NCBI GenBank assembly: GCA_001044335.1
Contig: CP011001.1
Location: 868,001 to 932,000, forward strand
Length of the DNA stretch: 64,000 bases
Direction: 5' to 3'
Source of the DNA: Methylophilales bacterium MBRSF5
GTDB taxonomy: Bacteria > Pseudomonadota > Gammaproteobacteria > Burkholderiales > Methylophilaceae
The notes below the pieces were generated by a model. The model did not search any database and was not told the DNA's origin. It saw nothing but the letters and a program-made list of their open reading frames with translations. This document shows, piece by piece, positions 28,165-36,858 of the stretch; within the stretch, counting starts at the first letter, position 1, and each line of letters opens with the position of its first letter. The translations under genes were made by a program, and so were the position numbers.

Positions 28165-28809
28165 ATCTTTCAGATGCTTCACAGACAAAATGTTTTCTCT
28201 CTTTACTGTTTCTTCCCAGGCACTAAAATCACTCCATCCCGAAATAAAAATAAAATCAAGATTAAAATTTTTAGCAGTTTTAATGTCATATTCCGCATCA
28301 CCAAAAAAGATCGCTGGCATAAAATCACTATTTTTTTCAAGATGATATTTTACAATGTCGTGTTTTGAATCTGGACTGCCATAAATCCCATAATCAAACA
28401 GATGGTCAAGATGCTTTGAGGCTAAGATTGTTCTTACCTCTTCCTGGTCTCCTCCACTCATCACCATCCAATGCTGATTTCTCGTCAACTCTCTTAACTC
28501 ATCTAAGCCAGTTGCTACTTCACAATCATTTAATATTTTCAATACATTATGATTTAAAGATTTAATTAGAAAGCTAAAGTCTTCTTCATTAAATGACTGT
28601 TGCAATATATTTGTAAGGAAATATTCAAATTTTACATATCTTGAAATACCGGTGTTTTCAACATGATATTGAACTAATTTTTCAGCTTGTTCTTTCGTTG
28701 CACCAAAATCAATAGCTGCGTATCGATAGGCTTCAGATTTTTTAAAGTTTGAATTTAATAACACACCATCACAATCAAATATGATGGTGTTGTATTTTGT
28801 GAGATCCAT
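28153..28809 (-). CDS. HAD-superfamily phosphatase
   Basis: A 218-residue haloacid-dehalogenase-type hydrolase. I start at ATG 28809, which overlaps the eda stop by one base (TAATG). A longer reading to 28860 runs into eda and adds residues unlike the family. Motif I is IIFDCDGVLLNS (nucleophile and acid Asp), motif II is VMSGG, and motif IV is IFFGDAEYDIKTAKN (acidic pair). The cap helices resemble phosphoglycolate or beta-phosphoglucomutase-like HADs. The substrate is unknown; it follows edd-eda, so a sugar-phosphate role is plausible but inferred. Confidence 0.85.
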   Translation of the reverse strand: MDLTKYNTIIFDCDGVLLNSNFKKSEAYRYAAIDFGATKEQAEKLVQYHVENTGISRYVKFEYFLTNILQQSFNEEDFSFLIKSLNHNVLKILNDCEVATGLDELRELTRNQHWMVMSGGDQEEVRTILASKHLDHLFDYGIYGSPDSKHDIVKYHLEKNSDFMPAIFFGDAEYDIKTAKNFNLDFIFISGWSDFSAWEETVKRENILSVKHLKDLII

Positions 28810-29432
28810 TACACTTTTATAGATGAAGCCTCGGCAGCAAGCTTGGTAATTCCTGCCCAATCTTTATTGTTAACTAAGTCATTGGGTGTTAACCAAGTTC
28901 CACCACAGACTGGTACATTAGGTAATCTTAAAAACTCGGATGCTGTTTCTACTTTTACTCCACCTGTTGGGCAAAATTGAATATTTGAGAAAGGACCTGC
29001 AAATCCTTTCAATAAGTTTATACCGCCAACAGCTACGGCAGGAAAAAGTTTTAAGAAATCATAACCTTGGTCTGCAGCCATCATAACTTCACTCCCAGTG
29101 GATACGCCTGGAAGTAAAGGAAGGTCAATTCTTTTACATTCATCTGATAATTCTGTAGTAAATCCTGGACTGACTGCAAATTTTGATCCGGCATTTTTCG
29201 CTTGAACAGCGTCAGACTTTGTCCTTAGAGTTCCGGCTCCAGTAATTGCCTCTGGCAGTTTGCTTGAGATTAATTCTATTGCATCAAGGGCACATTCTGA
29301 ACGCATAGTTACTTCAAGAACCCTAATCCCGCCTTCTAAAAGTGCTTCTGCAATAGGTAATGCATCGTCAATTTTGTTAATCACAATAACTGGTATAACG
29401 GGACCGTAACTAGATAAATCTTTTGTATTCAT
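28809..29432 (-). CDS. eda: KDPG (2-keto-3-deoxy-6-phosphogluconate) aldolase
   Basis: Cleaves KDPG to pyruvate and glyceraldehyde-3-phosphate. The 207-residue class I aldolase has the catalytic Glu in RVLEVTMRS (Glu40), GAGTL, VSPGF, and the Schiff-base Lys in DFLKLFPA (Lys128), followed by CPTGGV. It lies 13 bp after edd. In methylotrophs with the ribulose monophosphate cycle this pair forms the cleavage branch of formaldehyde assimilation; in other bacteria it is the Entner-Doudoroff pathway. Confidence 0.97.
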   Translation of the reverse strand: MNTKDLSSYGPVIPVIVINKIDDALPIAEALLEGGIRVLEVTMRSECALDAIELISSKLPEAITGAGTLRTKSDAVQAKNAGSKFAVSPGFTTELSDECKRIDLPLLPGVSTGSEVMMAADQGYDFLKLFPAVAVGGINLLKGFAGPFSNIQFCPTGGVKVETASEFLRLPNVPVCGGTWLTPNDLVNNKDWAGITKLAAEASSIKV

Positions 29433-29445
29433 TAATTTCCTTTAT

Positions 29446-31263
29446 TTAAACCCAAGTGACTGCACCTTCTTCGGCGGTTAACACATTTTTTCTTAAAGCT
29501 CCAAAAAGCTCTCGACCCATGCCGTGGCTATTATTTTGTTTTTTGGTTTCAGGAAGTGTTTCCACCTTTCTTTCAAACCATGTATCTTCATCCACTAAAA
29601 CATTTAATGAGCCAACGGTGGCATTAATTCTTAACATATCGCCCTCTCGAATTTTGGCAATAGCTCCACCTAGTGCAGCCTCTGGACTCATATGAATTGC
29701 TGCTGGAACTTTCCCTGAGGCACCACTCATTCTGCCATCAGTCACAATAGCAACCTTAAATCCTTTATTTTGCAAAACAGATAATGGTGGCGTCAATTTA
29801 TGCAGCTCAGGCATCCCATTTGCTTTGGGCCCTTGAAAACGAACAACTGCAATAAAATCTTTTTCCAGGTTTCCTTCATCAAATGCCTCAAGTAATTCCT
29901 CCTGAGAATCAAAGATCATCGCTGGTCCCTCAATTATATATTTGTCTTCTGGGATCGCAGATGTCTTCATAACAGACCGACCGACATTACCTTTTAAAAG
30001 TTTTAAACCACCAGTATCTGAGAATGGTTTTTCATGTGTTCTCACGATAGTGACATCACCAGATGACTTGGGGAAATCAGTCCATGATAGAGTCTTTCCG
30101 GTTACAGATAATTTTTGTCCGTATTTTTCCATACCAGGTCCAGCAACAGATAAAACGTCATTAAACATGCAGCCATTTTCTAATAATTCTCTGATAACAA
30201 AACTTGGGCCGCCTGCTTCTTGAAACTGATTAACATCGGCTACACCATTTGGGTAGACACTGGCTAATAAAGGCACAGCTTTCGCAAGCTCATGAAAATC
30301 AGTCCAATCAATCACTATTCCAGCAGCTCTCGCAATTGCAACCCAATGAATTAAATGATTTGTTGATCCACCAGTCGCCAATAAAGCAGCCATTGCGTTA
30401 ATAATCACTTTCTCGTCAACCATTTCGCCTAATGCAAATGATGTTTTAGTGTCGTTAACATTTTTTATTAACATCCGGACTGCTTCAGAAGTTAACTCAT
30501 TTCGTGCATCGTCTCTTGGATGAATAAATGCTGCTCCAGGAACATGAAGACCCATCGCCTCTAACAACATTTGATTACTATTTGCTGTTCCATAAAATGT
30601 GCATGTACCCTCTCCGTGATATGCTTTTGATTCAGAATCCAACAACTCTTTTCTACCAACCTTACCAAGAGCGTATTGCTCGCGAACCTTAGATTTTGAT
30701 GTGTTATCTATACCAGTTGACATAGGGCCAGCTGGAATAAATATGGCTGGCAAGTGTCCAAAATGTAAAGCTCCTATGAGTAGTCCAGGAACAATTTTGT
30801 CACAAATGCCTAGCAATAATGATCCGTCAAAAACATCATGCGACAAACCAACTGAAGTACTCATGGCAATTGTGTCTCTTGAAAATAAACTTAATTCCAT
30901 TCCAGGTTCGCCCTGGGTCACACCATCACACATAGCTGGAACACCAGCTGCAACTTGCACAGTAGAACCATTTTCGCTGGCAACTGATCTGATTAGCTCA
31001 GGGTAATCCTCGTAAGGTTTATGGGCTGATAGCATATCGTTGTAGGCAGTAACAACTGCTAAATTAGGCTTCTTTTCTTGAACTATAGTTAGTCTCTTAT
31101 CGGGTGATAATGATGCAAATGCATGGGCCACATTTGCACAACCGAGACGATCAGAACCCCGATCTCTATTTTTCATTGTTTTTAATCTTTTAAGGTAAGC
31201 CGATCTCGTCGGCCTGCTTTTCTCTTTAATTTTTTCAGCTAATTCAAGTATTAAATTTTTCAT
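29446..31263 (-). CDS. edd: 6-phosphogluconate dehydratase
   Basis: Iron-sulfur dehydratase converting 6-phosphogluconate to KDPG. The 605 residues match the IlvD/Edd family: the cluster-binding cysteines are in [26 protein letters not shown] and [15 protein letters not shown]. The C-terminal [23 protein letters not shown] is the dehydratase signature. The 6-phosphogluconate type (not dihydroxy-acid dehydratase) is supported by length and the adjacent eda. It is separated by only 12 bp from the carbamoyltransferase gene of a polysaccharide run, which is unusual company. Confidence 0.96.
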   Translation of the reverse strand: MKNLILELAEKIKEKSRPTRSAYLKRLKTMKNRDRGSDRLGCANVAHAFASLSPDKRLTIVQEKKPNLAVVTAYNDMLSAHKPYEDYPELIRSVASENGSTVQVAAGVPAMCDGVTQGEPGMELSLFSRDTIAMSTSVGLSHDVFDGSLLLGICDKIVPGLLIGALHFGHLPAIFIPAGPMSTGIDNTSKSKVREQYALGKVGRKELLDSESKAYHGEGTCTFYGTANSNQMLLEAMGLHVPGAAFIHPRDDARNELTSEAVRMLIKNVNDTKTSFALGEMVDEKVIINAMAALLATGGSTNHLIHWVAIARAAGIVIDWTDFHELAKAVPLLASVYPNGVADVNQFQEAGGPSFVIRELLENGCMFNDVLSVAGPGMEKYGQKLSVTGKTLSWTDFPKSSGDVTIVRTHEKPFSDTGGLKLLKGNVGRSVMKTSAIPEDKYIIEGPAMIFDSQEELLEAFDEGNLEKDFIAVVRFQGPKANGMPELHKLTPPLSVLQNKGFKVAIVTDGRMSGASGKVPAAIHMSPEAALGGAIAKIREGDMLRINATVGSLNVLVDEDTWFERKVETLPETKKQNNSHGMGRELFGALRKNVLTAEEGAVTWV

Positions 31264-31275
31264 AATCTAAAGTAT

Positions 31276-33000
31276 TTATTTTGTTACTAGTATATTTTCC
31301 ATGATCATAAATTCTAAGTCGCATCCAAAAAACATATTTAAGGCATCTTCAGGTGAACAAACCATTGGCTCACCTCTTCTATTTAATGATGTATTTAAGA
31401 CAACCGGGACGCCCTTAAGCGTCATAAAGTTTTTTAGAAGCTGATAGTATACTTTATTTGTTTTTTCATTCACAACCTGAACTCTGATTGTTTTATCCTC
31501 ATGCACTACCTCAGGTATTTTTTTTATCCACTCCGGCTGTACGTTGAATGTGAATGTCATAAATGGTGAAGGATGCTTGGATCCAATAATAGATTCAGCA
31601 TATTCTTCTAAAATGCTTGGACAAAAAGGTCTCCAACGCTCTCTATATTTTATTTGCTTGTTGATTTTATCCGATATCTTAGGTGTTGTTGGATCGCCCA
31701 GGATACTTCGACATCCAAGTGCTCTTGGTCCAAACTCCATACGACCTTGAAACCATGCTAAGGGATTCCCAGCAGCTAAAATTTCTGCACCAACTTTTGC
31801 CGGATCGCTAATTTTAGTAAATTTTGGTTTAGAGCTATGATTTTTACAAGCATCAAGGCATTCTTTTGATGAATAACTAGGGCCCAAGTAAACATGCTCC
31901 ATTTTTTTAATGGAATTGGTTTTATTATCATGAATTGATGAAACATATGTGGCGGCTCCAAGTGAAGTTCCAGAATCTCCTGAAGCAGGTTGCACAAATA
32001 ATTCCTTGACGTATGGCAGATCAATAATTTTTTGGTTAAGCTTTACATTTAGTGCGACGCCGCCAGCCATGCATATCTTTCCAGTTTCCCTTATGATATC
32101 TCCAAGATAATAGTCGATCATTTGAAGAGCGATTTCTTCAAGTTTATTTTGAATGGATGCTGCATAATGAATATAAGGTAAATCAATTTCATCACCACTT
32201 CTTTTTTTGCCATACATATCCACAAACTTTGGTGAAAAATAATACCCTTTTCCATTTTCTTTATATCTTCTCAAACCTATTACGTTAACTAAATCCGTAT
32301 TAACTTTTAATTGTCCATTTTTAAAAGAAACTAGATTTGAAAAATCATACAATGACGGGTCTCCATATGGAGCCATGCCCATAACTTTGAACTCACCATC
32401 AAGCATATCAAAACCTAAAAATTCAGTAATGGCTCCATAAAGACCGCCAAGAGATTCAGGGTCATAAAATTCTTTTATTTTATGTATTTTTCCATTTTCT
32501 CCATATCCAAAAAAAGTTGTTGCATACTCCCCTTTTCCGTCAATACCCACGATGGCAGTTTTTTCTTTAAACCCTGACAAATGATATGCGCTTGATGCAT
32601 GGGATAAATGGTGCTCCACAGGTATTATTTCTGCTTTATTAATATTTAATGAAGTCATTAAATCTTTTGTTTTGTTTAAGTTCCTTCTGAATCTGCGATT
32701 TCCATTGAAAATAGCATCCAGAGCTCTGTCAGGTGCATACCAATATCTTTTTGCATAATGCAAACGAGCTTTGCTGAAAAAAGGAATTTTTGCATAGGGG
32801 AATGTCACAATATCGACATCTTCAGGATTCAATCTACCTTCATTTAAACAATATTTGGCTGCTTCAACAGGGAATAAATTTTTAGCATGCTTGTCCCGAA
32901 TAAACCTCTCTTCTTCAGCAGCCGCTACAATTTTTCCATCTATAATCAATGCAGCTGAAGCGTCATGTCCAAGGACGCCTGATATACCTAAAATTTTCAT
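31276..33000 (-). CDS. NodU/CmcH-family carbamoyltransferase
   Basis: Transfers a carbamoyl group, usually from carbamoyl phosphate via a carbamoyl-adenylate, to a sugar hydroxyl. The 574-residue protein starts ILGISGVLGHDASAALI, has VEHHLSHASSAYHLSG (metal-binding histidines near 128-140), GGVALNVKLNQ, WFQGRMEFGPRALGCRSIL, and VLNTSLNRRGEPMV near the C-terminus. All are family signatures for the Kae1-like N-terminal domain and the C-terminal nucleotide-binding domain. It follows the sugar-kinase-like genes, so the acceptor is probably LPS or another surface sugar. Confidence 0.92.
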   Translation of the reverse strand: MKILGISGVLGHDASAALIIDGKIVAAAEEERFIRDKHAKNLFPVEAAKYCLNEGRLNPEDVDIVTFPYAKIPFFSKARLHYAKRYWYAPDRALDAIFNGNRRFRRNLNKTKDLMTSLNINKAEIIPVEHHLSHASSAYHLSGFKEKTAIVGIDGKGEYATTFFGYGENGKIHKIKEFYDPESLGGLYGAITEFLGFDMLDGEFKVMGMAPYGDPSLYDFSNLVSFKNGQLKVNTDLVNVIGLRRYKENGKGYYFSPKFVDMYGKKRSGDEIDLPYIHYAASIQNKLEEIALQMIDYYLGDIIRETGKICMAGGVALNVKLNQKIIDLPYVKELFVQPASGDSGTSLGAATYVSSIHDNKTNSIKKMEHVYLGPSYSSKECLDACKNHSSKPKFTKISDPAKVGAEILAAGNPLAWFQGRMEFGPRALGCRSILGDPTTPKISDKINKQIKYRERWRPFCPSILEEYAESIIGSKHPSPFMTFTFNVQPEWIKKIPEVVHEDKTIRVQVVNEKTNKVYYQLLKNFMTLKGVPVVLNTSLNRRGEPMVCSPEDALNMFFGCDLEFMIMENILVTK

Positions 33001-33001
33001 A

Positions 33002-34282
33002 TTATTTTTCCAAAGACCTAATAGCTGTTAGAAATTTTGATTTGTTTTTCCAATTTGAGAGAAAACGAGCAATTTGCTTTTTAATTTTATAATTATATAT
33101 GGATTGGCTCATTGAGAAAAAAGATTTATCAAAATCAATCATCCATATTTGCATTTTATTATCGACTAAAATGTTTGTTTTCTTAAAGTCACCATGGATA
33201 AATTTAAAATAAATAAATTTATCAAAAAGCTTCAAAATTTTTTCTTTTAAAACTTTAGTATCAGAATTTTTCTTAATAGATTCTTGGTAACTGACAATGT
33301 CCATGCCATCAATTTTTTCCATTGCAAAGTAACTGGCTAGTTTAAAAAAAAGAAATTTTTTCTCATAGTAAAAATATGGTTTTGGACATGCAATATTTAT
33401 CAACTGAAGAGCATTTGAAATTTGCCAAGAGTTTTTACCCCGTGACTTAACAAATTGCAACTTAATAAAATGCGTAAAACTTTTAATATTGTATCTTTTT
33501 ATTACTAAATTTTTATGACAAAAGACTGTGCAGGTATTACCATTTTTAATGATTTCAGCATTTTGTAATAAATTGTCGATTTTTTGAAAATCAAAGTTAA
33601 AATCTTTTTGCTTATAAATTAAAGATCTAAACGTTGAAGTTTTTTCAAATTGAGATGAGTTTCTTAATGTTTTCAAATGAAACTTCATTAATGATTTGTA
33701 CACATAATACCCAACAATTTTTTTATGGATAAAATCTAAAATTTTAAAATTATAAAATGAGGTTTTATTCAGCATGATGTCAGGATCGACCTTTGATGAA
33801 ATTAGACTGAAATTTAAAAACTTTCTCAAAGCTTTAAAAAAAATAATTTTTTTAACTAAACCTCCATCAATCATGTAAATTTTTTGATGCGAGATTAAAT
33901 AATTTTTAAAATAATTATCCAGCTGAATAAAATTTTTTTTAAATAATTTTTTATTTAGTAACAATATTTCATTAATAATATTGTACTTTTTTGTTAATGA
34001 ATCATCGCCATTTAAAAATTCTTCAACAGTAATTGCATCGATGATTTTTTCAAAAATGATATAATATTCATTATTTAATTTTCCAAATGATAAAACTTTT
34101 GGGGTTAGTATTTCCGCTTGATTAAGATAAAATGATCCTCTTAATTCTTTTGCATATAAATTCTTTTTTTTAAAAAATTTTACTATGTAGTTTTTATCTC
34201 TAGCGCTAGCCTCAACAACCCTCCTCTTACCAGGAATTTCTCTTAGCACTTTTATAAATTTCAAGTTATTTATATCAAGCAT
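33002..34282 (-). CDS. Tandem kinase-fold protein (lipopolysaccharide-kinase-like, first lobe divergent)
   Basis: A 426-residue protein that looks like two eukaryote-like/LPS-kinase domains in a row. The second (about 235-426) has a candidate Lys in IKRY (262), H-G-D at 363-365 with Asn370 in HGDFKKTNILVD, and the metal Asp in IDFDK (383). The first (about 8-200) has a matching layout: IVKFF (Lys35), QLDNYFKNYLI (Asp122, Asn127) and IDGG (Asp139). Here the catalytic-loop His is Gln and the DFx is DGG, so it may be weak or regulatory. It overlaps the WaaP-like gene by 8 bp. The phospho-acceptor is unknown. Confidence 0.6.
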   Translation of the reverse strand: MLDINNLKFIKVLREIPGKRRVVEASARDKNYIVKFFKKKNLYAKELRGSFYLNQAEILTPKVLSFGKLNNEYYIIFEKIIDAITVEEFLNGDDSLTKKYNIINEILLLNKKLFKKNFIQLDNYFKNYLISHQKIYMIDGGLVKKIIFFKALRKFLNFSLISSKVDPDIMLNKTSFYNFKILDFIHKKIVGYYVYKSLMKFHLKTLRNSSQFEKTSTFRSLIYKQKDFNFDFQKIDNLLQNAEIIKNGNTCTVFCHKNLVIKRYNIKSFTHFIKLQFVKSRGKNSWQISNALQLINIACPKPYFYYEKKFLFFKLASYFAMEKIDGMDIVSYQESIKKNSDTKVLKEKILKLFDKFIYFKFIHGDFKKTNILVDNKMQIWMIDFDKSFFSMSQSIYNYKIKKQIARFLSNWKNKSKFLTAIRSLEK

Positions 34283-35045
34283 ATTTATTTTTATATTTCT
34301 TTAACATTAAAGTGGCTCTATCATCAATATCCATTTTATGGTTTTCCAGGAAGTTTTTATTGAAGTAATTAGTCTTTAATATTTTTTCGAAACGTTCCTC
34401 ATTACCAAAATATTTTATAGAAAATAATAAATCACCTAATTCCTTGCTAATACGTTTTGTGGAAACTTTTGTCTTTTTTTCAAGCCTATGGAAGTCAATC
34501 AAATATATTTTAATATTTTTTTTATTGCCCAATGAATTAAGATCTAGTAAAAAATGACACAGATATAGGTCATGGTGAACTATTCCATTACGATGAAGCT
34601 TATTAATGATATCAACTACTTTTTTATAAATCCGATCTTGGTATTTTTTTTTGTCTTTCTGGTATTTCTTTTTACTAAAGAAAAAATCAAGTTGCTCAAA
34701 ATTTTTAATCTCCTCAGAAATTACAAATGAACGATTATTCCAGATCTTTTTTTCGTTTCCGTAACAAACTAATTTAGCAGTTTCCACGCCAATTTCTTTT
34801 AAAATTTGATAAGCCTCAAACTCATTTCTGGCATTACCAACATCCTTAACAAACCCAAGTTTATTTAGAATATTTTGCAAAAAAGACCCGCTTGAAAACC
34901 TCTTAATAAAATATTTTTTATTTTTAAATAAAAATTCCAGTGTCTCTCTATTAGCGCCAGAGCGAATTATTTTACCATTCACATTGAATAGATCAGAAAA
35001 ACTGGAATCTTTGAAGTCTTCTTTATTTGAATAAAAGGTTAACAT
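34275..35045 (-). CDS. waaP: LPS core heptose kinase, WaaP/InaA family
   Basis: Kinase-fold protein of 256 residues (E. coli WaaP has about 265) expected to phosphorylate inner-core heptose on the cytoplasmic face. The candidate ATP Lys is in YFIKRF (48) with a helix-C Glu near 76. The catalytic motif HHDLYLCHFLLDL (Asp159) closely copies the WaaP form H-R-D-C-Y-I-C-H-F, and the metal-binding motif is LIDFHRL (Asp184). It overlaps its neighbours by 8 and 23 bp. Core phosphorylation stabilises the outer membrane, consistent with the heptose genes nearby. Confidence 0.78.
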   Translation of the reverse strand: MLTFYSNKEDFKDSSFSDLFNVNGKIIRSGANRETLEFLFKNKKYFIKRFSSGSFLQNILNKLGFVKDVGNARNEFEAYQILKEIGVETAKLVCYGNEKKIWNNRSFVISEEIKNFEQLDFFFSKKKYQKDKKKYQDRIYKKVVDIINKLHRNGIVHHDLYLCHFLLDLNSLGNKKNIKIYLIDFHRLEKKTKVSTKRISKELGDLLFSIKYFGNEERFEKILKTNYFNKNFLENHKMDIDDRATLMLKKYKNKYA

Positions 35046-35874
35046 TAGTCAACAGTCTTCCTAAAATATTTTGACGCTTCACTTTTGATCTTAAAAAATC
35101 TATTTTCTCTATAACCGATTTTAAGCTTTTGTAATCATTGTTATTATCAAGCGTGTCAATTATATCGATGAATTTCCACAATATAATTTTATCAGTAATA
35201 TTCGTGGCCATTTTTATAACCTGTAATTTACTATAAGGGTAATTTGAACAATTTATTTTTGGGTTTTTACAAAGGTAGTTAGATAACATTCTTTCCATTA
35301 CAAAAGGATATATTGGAGCAAAGTGATTTTCAGCTTTTCTATAAAAGTACTTTTTTTTATCGGCTTTCATGCATAAAATTTTTTTTCTTGTTTTTTTAAG
35401 TTCCAAAACATATTTTTTCCAAAAGGAATACTTGGCTGCCCAGTAGTTTGAATAAACAAGATTTTTTGGCTCATGCCTTGAGTCAAATCTAATAAAATTA
35501 CTGCTGGTATTTAGCATTCCTGCTATTTTTTTTAAACCTCTATGAAAACTTTCACCCTGATCCCATGCATTAAAGAAGAAATATGCCCATTTAGGATCAG
35601 TATTAAATAAAATTAAGTCACTTCCATCGTTTCGATTAATAAATAAATTGATGTCAGTAAAATCAACCTTTAATTTATTTATAAATTTTGGAGAAACTAG
35701 TGAATAGAAATTTCCATCATCTTTTACATGTCCTGCATCAAAAAAATCAATCATATGAGATGTTTCTCTCTCATCCAAATATGGTTTACCAATTTGATTA
35801 AAAATTTTAAAACCAGGGTGAATTGGCGTCAGCGATTCTTCCGAATATGCAATTTGGTAAAAATTACAAGACAT
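35023..35874 (-). CDS. Uncharacterised polysaccharide-cluster protein
   Basis: A 283-residue soluble protein with no signal peptide or membrane helix that I cannot assign to a characterised family. From memory it resembles a family of uncharacterised proteins in capsule/LPS clusters: HPGFKIFN near 19, SLVSPKF (58-64), LILFNTDPKW (87-96), DQGESFHRGLKKIA (105-118), YSNYWAAKYSFWKKYV (141-156) and PFVMERMLSNYL (190-201). The F-N-x-D/P and H-R-G-L patches suggest a sugar-nucleotide or glycan enzyme, but no catalytic motif is certain. It overlaps both neighbours (11 and 23 bp) and is surely co-translated with them. Confidence 0.7.
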   Translation of the reverse strand: MSCNFYQIAYSEESLTPIHPGFKIFNQIGKPYLDERETSHMIDFFDAGHVKDDGNFYSLVSPKFINKLKVDFTDINLFINRNDGSDLILFNTDPKWAYFFFNAWDQGESFHRGLKKIAGMLNTSSNFIRFDSRHEPKNLVYSNYWAAKYSFWKKYVLELKKTRKKILCMKADKKKYFYRKAENHFAPIYPFVMERMLSNYLCKNPKINCSNYPYSKLQVIKMATNITDKIILWKFIDIIDTLDNNNDYKSLKSVIEKIDFLRSKVKRQNILGRLLTNVNLLFK

Positions 35875-36838
35875 CTTTAATGATCTTTTTCATTTTTTTA
35901 TAGTTGATATGGATGTCAAAGTTTTTTGACATGTTAAGAGCATTTTTTGCATATTTTTTTCTAGTTATCGCATCAGATCTTAATTTTGCAATATTATTTG
36001 CCCAGTCAGATCCTTTATTTACAAGCATCCCAGACTCATATTCTTTAATCAATATGCCGTTATAACCAACATTAGATGACACTATTGGTAAACCAGCAGA
36101 TGCATACTGAAGTAGTTTAAAAGCACATTTTCCTTTACTCCAATTCGAATTGTCTAAAGGAGCTAATCCAACCTTAGCGGACTTGATTTCTCTATACTGA
36201 CCTGATTCAGTCCATTTAACATTTTTAATTTTTATTGAGTTACTTACTAATTTAATATTAGAGATGTTGATCAGTCTTAAATCCTTGAATCTTTTGTTTG
36301 CTTTTTCTAAAAAAGGGATAATTTCAATTAAATATTTAGATGTTGTTTTTTGACCAACCCAAACAAGATCAAAAAATTCGTTTGAGCCAATAGCTTTAAT
36401 TTTATATTTTTTTGTATCAAGGCATGTCGGGATTATGAACGTCTTTTTACTAAACCTTGCGGAATAACTATTTAAGAATTCATTACCAGCAAATATCAAA
36501 TCTGCTCTTCTACATATTGTTGAAAATCTGTTAAATTTATTTTTTGAAATTTTACCTTTTGAATCAATAAAAATTGCATCATCAAAATCATAGATAATTT
36601 TTTTAGCTAGAAATCTTAGTAATTTAAAATAAGTTTTCGACAAAAGTTTTCTTTGTAAGAAAACTACATCATAAAAGGGTGCATTAATCAAAGTTCTAAA
36701 ATAGTTTAATGGCCTCTTTGACAAACCAATGTGTTTAAAAAGAATATTATCTTCTTTTAAACAATTCTCATAAATTAACGCCCTATCTCTAGAAGATGAA
36801 GCTTGTAACCCTTTGGTGAGTATAAGAATTTTTTTCAT
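35864..36838 (-). CDS. GT-B glycosyltransferase (group 1 / family 4-like)
   Basis: A 324-residue GT-B enzyme that begins the polysaccharide run. N-terminal half: KKILILTKGLQASSSRDRA, VVFLQRKLLSKTYFKLLRF, and IIYDFDDAIF, a motif common in polysaccharide GT4 proteins. C-terminal half: VWVGQKTTSKYL, then VGLAPLDNSNWSKGKCAFKLLQYASAGLPIVSSNVGYN, where the E-x7-E-like donor loop is replaced by K-G-K-C-A-F-K-L-L-Q-Y-A. Acceptor unknown. It is divergent from waaC with only 20 bp between the two start codons. Confidence 0.85.
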   Translation of the reverse strand: MKKILILTKGLQASSSRDRALIYENCLKEDNILFKHIGLSKRPLNYFRTLINAPFYDVVFLQRKLLSKTYFKLLRFLAKKIIYDFDDAIFIDSKGKISKNKFNRFSTICRRADLIFAGNEFLNSYSARFSKKTFIIPTCLDTKKYKIKAIGSNEFFDLVWVGQKTTSKYLIEIIPFLEKANKRFKDLRLINISNIKLVSNSIKIKNVKWTESGQYREIKSAKVGLAPLDNSNWSKGKCAFKLLQYASAGLPIVSSNVGYNGILIKEYESGMLVNKGSDWANNIAKLRSDAITRKKYAKNALNMSKNFDIHINYKKMKKIIKDVL

Positions 36839-36858
36839 TTAGTTTATAATTTTATTTT

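Noticed and set aside
28810-28860. Upstream extension of the HAD phosphatase by 17 residues
   Set aside because: It would overlap eda by 52 bp, and the extra residues do not resemble a HAD N-terminus; ATG 28809 gives a one-base TAATG coupling with eda.
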